Positions 19,197 to 28,088 of a stretch of 64,000 bases of DNA are shown piece after piece. The stretch comes from Pseudomonas sp. IB20. Lineage in GTDB: Bacteria; Pseudomonadota; Gammaproteobacteria; Pseudomonadales; Pseudomonadaceae. The position numbers and the translations under genes are program-made. The stretch lies in contig NZ_CP046103.1 in NCBI RefSeq assembly GCF_009707325.1, positions 2,646,012 to 2,710,011 on the forward strand. Direction: 5' to 3'. The notes below the pieces were generated by a model. The model ran no database searches. It was not told where the DNA came from and was given only the letters and a program-made list of their open reading frames with translations. How positions within the stretch are numbered: the stretch's first letter is position 1; each line of letters begins with the position of its first letter.

Positions 19197-20846
19197 TCAC
19201 GCCAGTGCTGCTTGAGCCTTGGCGATTTCCTGATTACGCAAAATAAAACGTTGCAGCTTGCCGCTCGGGGTCTTGGGCAAGTCGCTGACAAATTCGATTT
19301 CTCGCGGGTAAGCATGCGCGGCGAGACGCTTGCGCACGTGCAGGCGCAGCTCTTCGGCGAGTTCCGGGGTGGCACGGTATTGTGCGTTGAGCACCACGAA
19401 GGCTTTCACCCGCTCAGTGCGCTCCGAGTCAGGCTTGCCGACCACTGCCGCTTCGACCACGGCCGGGTGCTCAACCAAGGCGCTTTCCACGTCGAACGGG
19501 CCAACGCGGTAGCCAGAGGTGGTGATCACATCGTCACTGCGCCCGACAAAGCTGATGCTGCCGTCGGGGTTCAACTCCACCGTGTCGCCGCTGAGGTAGT
19601 ACTTGCCGACAAAGGCTTTGGTCTTCACACCGTCGTAGCCGGCGAACCAGCACATCGGCGACTGTTCGCGGTCGATGGCCAGGATTCCCGGCTGGCCCGC
19701 GGGCAATTCCTGGTGATCGTCATCCAGCACCACAATGCGATGCCCTGGCGAGGCAAACCCCGCCGAGCCGACGTGCACCGGGTGCGCCAGGCCGTGGTGG
19801 TTGCACAGCACCATGCCCAGTTCGGTCTGGCCGTAGTGGTCGTGGATGGTCACGCCCAGGTTATCCGCGAACCAGCGGATCACTTCCGGGTTCAGCGGCT
19901 CGCCGGCACTGCTGACAATGCGCAGCGTGCCCTTGATCGATCGCACGAATTGCTCGCCACCAGCTATCAACAGGCGATACGCGGTCGGCGAGCCCGTCAG
20001 GTTGGTGATCCCGTATTTGTTGATCACCCGGCAGGTGCTTTCCAGGGTGAACGGCCCATCGTAGAAGGTGATCGGGTGGCCCAAGGATAACGGCCCGGTC
20101 ACGCCAAAATAGATGCCGTAGGCCCAACCCGGGTCGGCCACGTTCCAGAATGCATCTTCGGGGCGCAGGTCTACCGCGTCGCGGGTATAGCTCTGGAACG
20201 CGACGATGGCCTTGAGCGGTACCGACAGGGCTTTGGACGGGCCGGTGGTGCCTGAGGTGAACATCAGCAGGAACGGATCGTCTGCGCCCAGCAATACCGG
20301 CTCGCAGAGGTTTGAATAGTTGGGCAATTCAGCCCAGAAGCTGTAATCGCCGCGCACAATGCCTTCGCCCTTGGCGCCGGCGACCGTCACGATGGTCGGG
20401 CAGCCCTCGACTTCCGCCAGTTTGGGGCGGTTCACCGCGTCGGTGACCACCAGCGCCGCGCCGGAGCTGTTCAGGCGGTGTTCGATAGCCTTGGGGCCGA
20501 AGGCAGTAAACAGCGGCTGATAGACCGCGCCGATGCGCCAGGTGGCAAGCACTACCACCAGCAGTTCCGCCGTGCGTGGCAGCAGGCCCGCCACTTTGTC
20601 ACCGCGTTTGACGCCCTGGGCCAGAAGGAAATTGGCGAAGCGCGCTGCCTGGTCCTGCAAGTCAGTAAAGGTCGACGTGGCGCTGCGCCCGTCCTTACCT
20701 TCCCAGAACAGCGCGATGCGGCCCGGCAGTGCGTGCCGGTCGCAGCATTCCACGCAGGCATTGAGGGCCTGCAGGTTGCCGGCCAGTGCGGCGTCGACAG
20801 TGTGCTGGTAATCAAACTCGGTGGTGGCAGCCAAATACTCACGCAT
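19197..20846 (-). CDS. Acyl-CoA synthetase (AMP-forming)
   Basis: 549 residues of the ANL superfamily. The P-loop-like LMFTSGTTGPSKA motif, the DHYGQTELG adenylate-binding motif, YYLSGDTVELNPDGSI and the C-terminal lid lysine in LPKTPSGKLQR are all present. It activates a carboxylic acid with ATP and CoA, feeding the downstream dehydrogenase, hydratase, SDR and thiolase. The length and motifs fit the short/medium-chain acetyl-/butyryl-CoA synthetase branch. First gene of the minus-strand operon. Confidence 0.92.
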   Translation of the reverse strand: MREYLAATTEFDYQHTVDAALAGNLQALNACVECCDRHALPGRIALFWEGKDGRSATSTFTDLQDQAARFANFLLAQGVKRGDKVAGLLPRTAELLVVVLATWRIGAVYQPLFTAFGPKAIEHRLNSSGAALVVTDAVNRPKLAEVEGCPTIVTVAGAKGEGIVRGDYSFWAELPNYSNLCEPVLLGADDPFLLMFTSGTTGPSKALSVPLKAIVAFQSYTRDAVDLRPEDAFWNVADPGWAYGIYFGVTGPLSLGHPITFYDGPFTLESTCRVINKYGITNLTGSPTAYRLLIAGGEQFVRSIKGTLRIVSSAGEPLNPEVIRWFADNLGVTIHDHYGQTELGMVLCNHHGLAHPVHVGSAGFASPGHRIVVLDDDHQELPAGQPGILAIDREQSPMCWFAGYDGVKTKAFVGKYYLSGDTVELNPDGSISFVGRSDDVITTSGYRVGPFDVESALVEHPAVVEAAVVGKPDSERTERVKAFVVLNAQYRATPELAEELRLHVRKRLAAHAYPREIEFVSDLPKTPSGKLQRFILRNQEIAKAQAALA

Positions 20847-21071
20847 CGCTTCAATCCTTGTGTTTTTTATTTTCAGGACGTTTTGGAGCCGTTAAAGCGT
20901 GGAAATAGTCGCTCTAGAGCGCTGTAGCAGCAATGGTCAAAGCCTTCAACTTGGCTGACTGGTTTGGCCAATCATTGATCGCGCTGATCAGCCAGTCAGT
21001 TCTAGTGATTGGACGCTCTTGATTCAAGCTTCTAACCTGAAAGACTGCGCCACCGAAGAAGCCTCCCCGCG
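20847..21071. promoter_or_regulatory. Shared upstream region with inverted repeats
   Basis: 225 bp between the divergent acyl-CoA operon and the bestrophin gene. It holds a perfect palindrome CGCTCTAGAGCG (20910-20921) and an outer inverted repeat CTGACTGG (20955-20962) / CCAGTCAG (20992-20999). That repeat encloses two further palindromes, TTGGCCAA and GCTGATCAGC. These are candidate operators for the acyl-CoA operon; no regulator gene is adjacent. Confidence 0.5.
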
Positions 21072-21965
21072 ATGATCGTTCGTCCCAAACCCAACCTCCT
21101 GGGTATCCTGTTCTCCCTCAAGGGCTCGATTGCCAAGCGTATTGCCCTGCGTAGCCTGCTGGTGACCTTGCTGGCCTCGGTGATCGTGCTGGTTGAAACC
21201 CTGCACCCGGCGTATTTCTCCACGGTCAACGCCACGCCCTTCACGTTGTTGGGGTTGTCGTTGTCGATCTTCATGAGCTTTCGCAACAACGCCTGTTATG
21301 ACCGCTGGTGGGAAGGCCGCAAGCAGTTGGGGCAAATGATCATTGAGGTGCGTTCGCTGATTCGCCAGACCCAGGTGCTGAGTGATCCGGTTGAGCGTGC
21401 CGGGCTGTTGCGCGGTGTGTGCGGCTTTGCCCATGGCTTGATCGCGCGCCTGCGGCATGAGGACGAAGCGGCGGCGATAAAGCCCTGGATCGGCATTGAT
21501 CGCACGCACCCCAACCTCCCCGACCATGTGCTGCAACAGCTCGGCGCGCGGTTTTCGGGGCTGGCCGAGCAAGGCGTGATCAGCGAATGGCGCTACACCC
21601 AGCTGGAAACCCGACTGGTCAGCCTGAGCCAGGTGCAGGCCTCCTGCGAGCGGATCAAACACACGCCGCTGCCCTTCCCTTACACCTTGTTGCTGCACCG
21701 CACCATCTACCTGTTCTGCATTCTGCTGCCGTTTGCGATGGCCGAGCCGCTGGGCTGGCTGACACCGGTGTTCACCGCCATCGTCAGCTACACCTTCTTT
21801 GGCCTGGATGAAATTGGCGATGACCTGGAAGACCCGTTCGGCTTCGACGAAAACGACCTGCCATGCAATGCGCTGGTGCGCACCCTGGAGCGCGAGATTC
21901 TTGCAGCTCTCGGCGAAAGCGACTTGCCGCCTGCCTTGGAGCCGGTTGAATACGTGCTGACCTGA
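21072..21965 (+). CDS. Bestrophin family (UPF0187) membrane channel
   Basis: 297 residues. The N-terminal region contains the signature helix RIALRSLLVTLLASVIVLVE and the conserved SFRNNACYDRWWEGRKQLG segment. Two later helices surround LFCILLPFAMAEPLGWLTP, followed by YTFFGLDEIGDDLEDPFGFD, the acidic motif typical of bacterial bestrophins. Members form pentameric anion or cation channels in the inner membrane; ion selectivity cannot be read here. The TPR gene follows 77 nt downstream, with no evidence that the two work together. Confidence 0.9.
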   Translation: MIVRPKPNLLGILFSLKGSIAKRIALRSLLVTLLASVIVLVETLHPAYFSTVNATPFTLLGLSLSIFMSFRNNACYDRWWEGRKQLGQMIIEVRSLIRQTQVLSDPVERAGLLRGVCGFAHGLIARLRHEDEAAAIKPWIGIDRTHPNLPDHVLQQLGARFSGLAEQGVISEWRYTQLETRLVSLSQVQASCERIKHTPLPFPYTLLLHRTIYLFCILLPFAMAEPLGWLTPVFTAIVSYTFFGLDEIGDDLEDPFGFDENDLPCNALVRTLEREILAALGESDLPPALEPVEYVLT

Positions 21966-22042
21966 TGCGGGTTTGACACCCGCGGTGGTCTGACCGAAGC
22001 TGATGGCTTTGCGATAGCTGCCCCCAGCTTTTGGACGCCTGC

Positions 22043-23110
22043 ATGTCAAAGTCACGCCGTTATTCCATCGTCGGCCTGTGCGCCCTGTTGTTGATTGTGT
22101 TGCTTACCTGGTTTTTCTCCCACTCCAGCCCGGTGGCCGTGCCGAAGGCCATCGCCCATGGTTACGGCAAAGCCTTAAAGCAGGCGCATAACGGTGAACC
22201 GGGCGCGGCGCGTGTGCTGTATCAACAGCTTGGTCGGCCGGACCTGTCACCTGAACGTCGCGCGGCGTTGCACGCTGAACTGCCCAACTACCCAAGCCCG
22301 CAGGCACTGAAGCTTGCCGATAAAGACCTGGCCAATGATTCGCCACTGGTGCGCGAGGCGGCGATTCACAGCATCGTCGGCCTGGTGCCCAGCGGCCAAC
22401 GCGTGTTGCTGCTGGGGCCAGTGCTGGAGGATCCCGAACAAGCCGTGCGCTTTGCCGCCGCCAATGCCCTGCTCGGCCTCTCTGCGGATACGTTGGGCCT
22501 GTACTTCGGGCCCTTGCAGCAAGTACTCGATGAGTTCGTGAAAACGCTCAAGGACCAGCCGGAAACGGCTGAAGGCTGGATTCAGCTGGCGCGCCTGTAC
22601 ATCCACAGCGTGCTGCTGCCGGACGCGCAAAATGCCTTGGCGCAGGCCATGCGTTTGCAGCCGGACAACCTTCAAGCCGGGGTGGCGCAGATCGAGTTAT
22701 TGGATAAACAAGGCAAGACCGACGAGTCGCGCCAACTGCTGGCACGGCAACTGGCGGCCCACCCGGAGTCGGCCTACCTGCAACATGCCTTGGGCATGTG
22801 GTTGCTGCACCACGGCGAGCGCCCTTATGCGCTGCTCGGCCTGTCCAAAGCGGTGGAGCTGGAGCCGGACAATCAGGATTACCGCTACGACTTGGCGACC
22901 ACCTTGCATGCCCAAGAGGAATTGGAAGCGGCCCAGCGTCAACTGGAAGAAATTGTGCAGCGCCATCCCGCCAACCGCAAAGCTCGCGTGTTGCTGATCA
23001 ACTACTGGAAAGAGACTGGCCAGTTGCAAAACGTCCAGGTGTTACTGGCGCAACTTGAGCAACAAAACCCGGACGATCCTGCACTGCAACAAGGCCTGTA
23101 CCAATTATAA
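22043..23110 (+). CDS. Membrane-anchored tetratricopeptide repeat protein
   Basis: 355 residues from the ATG at 22043; an in-frame TTG at 22031 has no better ribosome site. A single N-terminal signal-anchor helix (IVGLCALLLIVLLTWFF) is followed by a periplasmic helical domain. It has HEAT-like repeats around EAAIHSIVGL and AVRFAAANALLGL, then TPRs from ~residue 175 (AEGWIQLARLYIHS, AYLQHALGMWLLHHGE, NQDYRYDLATTLHAQEELEAA). Such proteins scaffold periplasmic partners, unknown here. A stem GCGCGCC/GGCGCGC (23178-23197) lies between it and the KaiC-like gene. Confidence 0.8.
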   Translation: MSKSRRYSIVGLCALLLIVLLTWFFSHSSPVAVPKAIAHGYGKALKQAHNGEPGAARVLYQQLGRPDLSPERRAALHAELPNYPSPQALKLADKDLANDSPLVREAAIHSIVGLVPSGQRVLLLGPVLEDPEQAVRFAAANALLGLSADTLGLYFGPLQQVLDEFVKTLKDQPETAEGWIQLARLYIHSVLLPDAQNALAQAMRLQPDNLQAGVAQIELLDKQGKTDESRQLLARQLAAHPESAYLQHALGMWLLHHGERPYALLGLSKAVELEPDNQDYRYDLATTLHAQEELEAAQRQLEEIVQRHPANRKARVLLINYWKETGQLQNVQVLLAQLEQQNPDDPALQQGLYQL

Positions 23111-23229
23111 GCGCAACGAGGCTACAAATATCACGAAGTGTTGAACCGCTACGGACCACTACGGTCAAGTAAATATGGCGCGCCCAGGGCGGCGCGCTCC
23201 TCTACTTGTACGTGACCTGAGGGCACTTC

Positions 23230-24729
23230 TTGTCTACATCCAAAGAGCTGTTCAGTGAAAAGGCGGCCACCGGCATCGAAGGTCTTGATGACATTCTTTC
23301 CGGGGGGCTATCGCGCAGCCACCTGTTCCTGCTGGAAGGCGAACCCGGCACCGGTAAAACCACCGTAGCGCTGCACTTTCTGCAAGCCGGCGCGAAAAAC
23401 GGTGAACGATCCCTGTACATCACCCTGTCCGAAACCGAGCGCGAATTGCGCCATGGCGCAAAGTCCCACGGCTGGGACCTGGATGACAATATCCACATCT
23501 TCGAACTGACCCCACCCGAGAGCCTGCTCGACGCCGACCACCAGCAGAGCCTGCTGTATTCGTCGGACCTGGAATTGGGCGAAGCCACCCGGCAAATCTT
23601 TGAAGTGGTCGAAGCGGTCAAGCCGACCCGCGTGGTCATCGACAGCCTGTCGGAGATCCGCCTGCTGGCGCAAAGCTCGCTGCGCTACCGCCGCCAGATC
23701 CTGGCGATCAAGCACTACTTCGTGCGCTACGACGCCACCGTGCTGCTGCTCGACGACCTGACCACCGAATCCCTGGATAAAACCGTGCACAGCGTGGCCC
23801 ACGGCGTGATTCGCCTGGAAGAACTGACCCCCAACTACGGCGCCGAACGCCGCCGCGTGCGGGTGGTGAAATACCGTGGGCAGAAATACCGTGGCGGTTT
23901 CCACGACTTCACCATCATGGCCGACGGTATCCATGTATTCCCGCGCTTGGTCGCCGCCGAGCATCGCGGTGGTTACACGCGCCAGACCCTGAGCAGCGGC
24001 ATAGCCGAATTGGATGCCCTGATGGGCGGCGGCGTCGAGACCGGTTCGAGCAGCTTGATCCTGGGCCCGGCCGGTACCGGCAAGTCGCTGATCTCGATGA
24101 TCTTTGCCGCAGCCGCCGTGGCCCGTGGCGAAAAAGCCGCGTTGTTTATCTTTGATGAAGAGCTGGGCTTGTTGTTCGAACGCATGCGAAACATGGGCAT
24201 CGACCTTGAGGCCCTGCAAGCCACCGGCAACTTGCTGATCGAACAGGTCGACGCTGCCGAGCTGTCGCCGGGCGAATTCTCACACCGGGTGCGGCGTTGC
24301 GTGGATGAACGCGGGATCAAAACCGTGGTGATCGACAGCATCAACGGCTACCAGGCCGCCATGCCCGAAGAAAATGCCCTGATCCTGCACATGCACGAAC
24401 TGCTGCTGTACCTCAACCGCCGTGGCGCCGCGACCTTCATGACAGTTGCCCAGCACGGGCTCGTGGGCGATATGCAGGCCCCGGTAGACATCACTTACCT
24501 GGCCGATACGGTCATTCTGCTGCGCTACTTCGAAGCGCTGGGCAAGGTGCGTCGGGCCATTTCGATCATCAAGAAACGCACCGGCTCGCATGAATCGACT
24601 ATCCGCGAATACCGCATCGGCGGTCGCGGCATGACGGTTGGCGAACCCCTGGATAACTTCCAAGGCGTGTTACGCGGCATTCCTACCTACATGGGCGCGG
24701 GCTCACCTTTGCTCAAGGAAGAGGGCTAG
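23230..24729 (+). CDS. KaiC-like double-domain RecA/RAD55 ATPase
   Basis: 499 residues from a TTG with TGAGGG 6 nt upstream. It has two tandem KaiC/RecA domains. Domain 1 (about 8-240) has a Walker A GEPGTGKTT at 37-45, acidic residues in TLSETERELRHGA and a Walker B-like VVIDSLSEIR. Domain 2 (about 250-480) has Walker A GPAGTGKS at 279-286, FIFDEELGLLFERM and VVIDSINGYQ. The architecture equals cyanobacterial KaiC, but no KaiA or KaiB lies nearby and the phosphosites cannot be confirmed by eye. Non-cyanobacterial KaiC proteins are linked to stress adaptation and signalling. It shares one base with the kinase gene after it (TAGTGA), implying a KaiC-kinase pair. Confidence 0.9.
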   Translation: MSTSKELFSEKAATGIEGLDDILSGGLSRSHLFLLEGEPGTGKTTVALHFLQAGAKNGERSLYITLSETERELRHGAKSHGWDLDDNIHIFELTPPESLLDADHQQSLLYSSDLELGEATRQIFEVVEAVKPTRVVIDSLSEIRLLAQSSLRYRRQILAIKHYFVRYDATVLLLDDLTTESLDKTVHSVAHGVIRLEELTPNYGAERRRVRVVKYRGQKYRGGFHDFTIMADGIHVFPRLVAAEHRGGYTRQTLSSGIAELDALMGGGVETGSSSLILGPAGTGKSLISMIFAAAAVARGEKAALFIFDEELGLLFERMRNMGIDLEALQATGNLLIEQVDAAELSPGEFSHRVRRCVDERGIKTVVIDSINGYQAAMPEENALILHMHELLLYLNRRGAATFMTVAQHGLVGDMQAPVDITYLADTVILLRYFEALGKVRRAISIIKKRTGSHESTIREYRIGGRGMTVGEPLDNFQGVLRGIPTYMGAGSPLLKEEG

Positions 24730-26399
24730 TGACTGGCCTATCTCCCGTCTCCGAGCGTGCAATCATCCTGGCGCCCATGGGCCGTGACGGCTCATTGGCG
24801 CTGATGATGCTGAACCAGGCCGGCTACAGCGGCATCATCGCCACGCACCTGGCGAACCTGTGCGAAGCGTTAGAGCACGGCGCCGGCCTGCTGGTGATCG
24901 CCGACGAAGCCCTGCGCGGCGTCGATTTGGAGCCGCTGCTGGAATACCTGCATCAGCAACCGGCCTGGTCGGACCTGCCCATCGTGCTGATGACCCACCA
25001 TGGCGGCAGCGAGCAGAACGGTTCCTCGCACTTGAGCGGGCTGTTGGGCAACGTGACCTTCCTCGAGCGCCCCTTCCATCCAGTGACCTTGATCAGTCTG
25101 GTGAGCGCCGCCCTGCGCGGCCGACGGCGGCAATACGAAGCCCGCGACCGGCTGATTGATTTGAGCGAGAGCGAGCTGCGCCTGCAACGCACGCTGGAAA
25201 CCCTCGAGCAGCAAGTCGAGGAGCGCACGACGCAACTGCGCACCAATGAAGAGGCGCTGCGCCAGTCGCAGAAAATGGAAGCCGTCGGCCAGTTGACCGG
25301 CGGCATCGCCCATGACTTCAACAATATGCTCACCGGGATTATCGGCAGCCTGGAGCTGCTGCGCAGGCGCATATCGCGCGGCAAGCTGGACGACCTCGAT
25401 GGCCTGATCGACCTAGGCGTGACCTCGGCCAACCGCGCCGCCGGCCTGACCCACCGCCTGCTGGCGTTTTCCCGTCGTCAGTCGCTGGATTCCAAGCCCG
25501 TGGAGATCAACCAATTGGTCGCCTCCATGGGCGAATTGCTGCAACGCAGCATCAATGAAAGCATCGCCTTGGATATGCGCCTGAGCGACACGCTCTGGAC
25601 CGCCGAAGCCGACCCCAACCAGCTCGAAAGCGCCCTGCTCAACCTGGTCATCAACGCACGGGACGCCATGCCTGGCGGCGGCAAGCTGGTGGTCGAAACC
25701 ACCAACCGCCACCTGGACAGCGTGTTCACCGCCGCCTACGGCACGTTGAAACCCGGTGATTACGTTGAGCTGAGCGTCAGCGACACCGGCTGCGGTATTC
25801 CTGAACACCTGCTGGGACGGGTGTTCGATCCGTTTTTCACCACCAAACCCATCGGCCAGGGCACAGGCCTTGGGTTGTCGATGATCTACGGCTTTGCCCG
25901 CCAGTCCCACGGCCACGTCACGATCCATAGCGAAATCGATAAAGGCACCACCGTCAGCCTGTTCCTGCCGCGCTTTGTCGGCGAGATGAAGACGCTGGAG
26001 CTGCTCAACCCAACGCTGCTGCCCTTCGCCAATGCGGGTGAAACCGTGTTGATCGTCGAGGATGATCCGGCAGTGCGGGTATTAGTCAGTGCAGTGCTCA
26101 AAGAACTGGGTTATGCCTTCGTCGAGGCGTGTGATGCTGATACGGCGCTGCCCATCATTGAATCCGACCAGCGTATTGACCTGCTGATCAGCGATGTGGG
26201 CCTGCCCGGCATGAACGGCCGGCAGATGGCGGAAATCGGTCGGCAGATGCGCCCGCAGCTCAAGGTGCTGTTTATCACCAGCTACGCCGAACACGCGGCG
26301 GTACGCGGCGGCTTCCTGGACCCGGGGATGCAGTTGATCACCAAACCGTTCACGTTTGATCTGTTAACGGCAAAAGTGCGGGAAATGATTCAGGGTTGA
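24729..26399 (+). CDS. Hybrid sensor histidine kinase coupled to the KaiC-like ATPase
   Basis: 556 residues, GTG start overlapping the KaiC stop. Residues ~10-130 resemble a receiver fold without the acidic pocket (pseudo-receiver). A coiled coil follows (~145-185, LRLQRTLETLEQQVEERTTQL), then HisKA with H195 in GGIAHDFNNML and a HATPase domain (N-box LNLVINARDAM, G1 SDTGCGIP, F-box VFDPFFTTK, G2 GTGLGLSM). A C-terminal receiver carries phospho-acceptor D489 in LISDVGLPGMNG. No membrane segment is present, so it is cytosolic. The likely role is reading out the state of the KaiC-like protein. Confidence 0.9.
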   Translation: MTGLSPVSERAIILAPMGRDGSLALMMLNQAGYSGIIATHLANLCEALEHGAGLLVIADEALRGVDLEPLLEYLHQQPAWSDLPIVLMTHHGGSEQNGSSHLSGLLGNVTFLERPFHPVTLISLVSAALRGRRRQYEARDRLIDLSESELRLQRTLETLEQQVEERTTQLRTNEEALRQSQKMEAVGQLTGGIAHDFNNMLTGIIGSLELLRRRISRGKLDDLDGLIDLGVTSANRAAGLTHRLLAFSRRQSLDSKPVEINQLVASMGELLQRSINESIALDMRLSDTLWTAEADPNQLESALLNLVINARDAMPGGGKLVVETTNRHLDSVFTAAYGTLKPGDYVELSVSDTGCGIPEHLLGRVFDPFFTTKPIGQGTGLGLSMIYGFARQSHGHVTIHSEIDKGTTVSLFLPRFVGEMKTLELLNPTLLPFANAGETVLIVEDDPAVRVLVSAVLKELGYAFVEACDADTALPIIESDQRIDLLISDVGLPGMNGRQMAEIGRQMRPQLKVLFITSYAEHAAVRGGFLDPGMQLITKPFTFDLLTAKVREMIQG

Positions 26400-26411
26400 G
26401 GCGCTACAACA

Positions 26412-26430
26412 AGGGCTGCATGGCAGCCCT
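26412..26430. terminator. Hairpin between convergent signalling operons
   Basis: A perfect 8-bp stem AGGGCTGC/GCAGCCCT with a 3-nt loop, between the convergent kinase and receiver genes. No T tract follows on either strand, so intrinsic termination is uncertain. Confidence 0.4.
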
Positions 26431-26438
26431 GTCACCCT

Positions 26439-26816
26439 TCACGCCAGCAGGCGCTGGATATGCTCTTGCAGCGTATCCAAGTCAAACGGCTTGGCCAGGA
26501 TCGGCGCGTTGCGCGTGATCGGGCTATTGCAGTCGAGAATTTCCTGCGGGTAGCCGCTGATAAAGATCACTTTTAATTCCGGTCGCAACTTGATCGCAGG
26601 CTCAGCGATCTGCACCCCGGAAATCCCACCCGGCAGGCGGTAGTCCGTGACCATCAGGTCCAGGTGCGGCTTGGACGCGAGGATTTCGAAGGCCTGCTCC
26701 CCGTCGATCGCCTTCAACACCCGATAGCCCAGGCCTGCCAGGTATTCACCCAGCACAAACATAATGGATTCGTCGTCCTCGACGATCAGAACGACATCTT
26801 GTGCATCTTCACTCAT
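26439..26816 (-). CDS. Single-domain response regulator (CheY/FixJ-type receiver)
   Basis: 125 residues from the ATG at 26816, preceded by AAAGG about 7 nt upstream; a TTG at 26837 would add seven residues. It is all receiver: acidic pair in VLIVEDDESI, phospho-acceptor D58 in MVTDYRLPGG, the conserved Thr/Ser in FISGYP and the Lys in ILAKPFDLD. No output domain, so it probably works by protein contact or phosphorelay. It is the last gene of the minus-strand signalling operon, 78 nt after the receiver-kinase gene. Confidence 0.9.
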   Translation of the reverse strand: MSEDAQDVVLIVEDDESIMFVLGEYLAGLGYRVLKAIDGEQAFEILASKPHLDLMVTDYRLPGGISGVQIAEPAIKLRPELKVIFISGYPQEILDCNSPITRNAPILAKPFDLDTLQEHIQRLLA

Positions 26817-26894
26817 GGGAAGCCTTTGTCCGGTCAATTGCTGCAGTTACGACCATGGGGTCACGCAGAGGTTGCGTCGAGGTGACGATTGATT

Positions 26895-28088
26895 TCACGC
26901 GGCCGCCTCAAGCGGCAGGCACACCCGGAACAGCGCGCCCTCGCCTATCTGGCTTTGGACCTCGATGGTACCGCCGTGGGCCGCCACGATCTGTTCGGAG
27001 ATAAACAGCCCCAGGCCCAGGCCCGCCGAGACATGGCTGGCCGACACCCGCTCGAACTGCTGGAATATGCGCTTCTGGTTGTCTTGACTGATGCCGATGC
27101 CATGGTCACGCACTTCCACCCGCGCTTCGCCATGCTCGGTGTAGACCCGCACTTCCACCGGGCTCTTGGCCCCGTAGCGCAGCGCGTTGGTCAGCAGGTT
27201 GGAGACCACCTGCTCGATGCGGAACTCATCCCAATTGCCCTCCACGGGGCCTTCGGTTTCCAGGTGCATCGATGAGTCAGCGGCCGCGACTTGCGGTGCA
27301 AAGTTTTCCACCAGGTTACGCACCAACAGGGCCAGGTCAAAGCGCGCCGGGCGGATCGACAGCTTGCCGGTGCGGATGCGCGACACGTCGAGCATGTCTT
27401 CAATCAGGCGAATCAGGCTTTTGATCTGCCGCTCGTCGCGGTCAACCATGGCGTGCATCTTGTCCAGGGTGAATGCGGCGGCGTTATCCCGGGCCAGGTG
27501 CATCTTGCGCAGCTGGGTCTCCAGGATCAGGCCGTTAAGCGGCGTACGCACTTCGTGGGCGACGATCGACATGAAGTCGTCACGCATGCGCACCGCCTGC
27601 TCCAATTCAGCCTGGGTAGCCTGCAGGCGCGTCAGCAGCAGCTCCTGCTCGCGGCGGCTGCGCTCCAGGGCTTCCACTTGCAGTTTCATCGCCTTGCTCT
27701 GGCGGTACAGGTCGACGAACACGTTGACCTTGCTCTTGACCGCGTGGATATCCAGCGGCTTGTGCAGGAAGTCCACGGCGCCGCTTTCATAGCCTTTGAA
27801 GGCGTAATTGAGTTCGCGGCCGGCGGCGCTGACGAACACAATCGGGATGTTCTTGGTCTTTTCGGTGCCGCGCATCAGCTCGGCCAGCTCGAAACCGTTC
27901 ATGCCGGGCATCTGCACATCGAGAATCGCCATGGCGAACTCGTGCTCCAGCAACAGTGACAAGGCCTCGTCGGCGCTCAAGGCCTTGAAGACCTGGCGAT
28001 CCTCGCGCTTGATCAGCGCTTCGAGGGCCAGCAGGTTTTCCGGCAGATCGTCGACGATCAGCAATTTGGCCTGGATATTACTTAACAT
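26895..28088 (-). CDS. Receiver-histidine kinase (N-terminal REC, HisKA, HATPase)
   Basis: 397 residues, cytosolic. An N-terminal receiver has LLIVDDLPENLLALE, D57 in AILDVQMPGMNG and K110 in FLHKPLD. A coiled coil follows (~130-168), then HisKA with H178 in IVAHEVRTPLNG and HATPase boxes (LLTNALRYG, VRDHGIGIS, GLGLGLFISE). An input receiver fused to a kinase suggests that the large hybrid kinase upstream feeds it phosphoryl groups. It overlaps cheB by 7 nt, so it is translated from the same message. Confidence 0.92.
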   Translation of the reverse strand: MLSNIQAKLLIVDDLPENLLALEALIKREDRQVFKALSADEALSLLLEHEFAMAILDVQMPGMNGFELAELMRGTEKTKNIPIVFVSAAGRELNYAFKGYESGAVDFLHKPLDIHAVKSKVNVFVDLYRQSKAMKLQVEALERSRREQELLLTRLQATQAELEQAVRMRDDFMSIVAHEVRTPLNGLILETQLRKMHLARDNAAAFTLDKMHAMVDRDERQIKSLIRLIEDMLDVSRIRTGKLSIRPARFDLALLVRNLVENFAPQVAAADSSMHLETEGPVEGNWDEFRIEQVVSNLLTNALRYGAKSPVEVRVYTEHGEARVEVRDHGIGISQDNQKRIFQQFERVSASHVSAGLGLGLFISEQIVAAHGGTIEVQSQIGEGALFRVCLPLEAAA

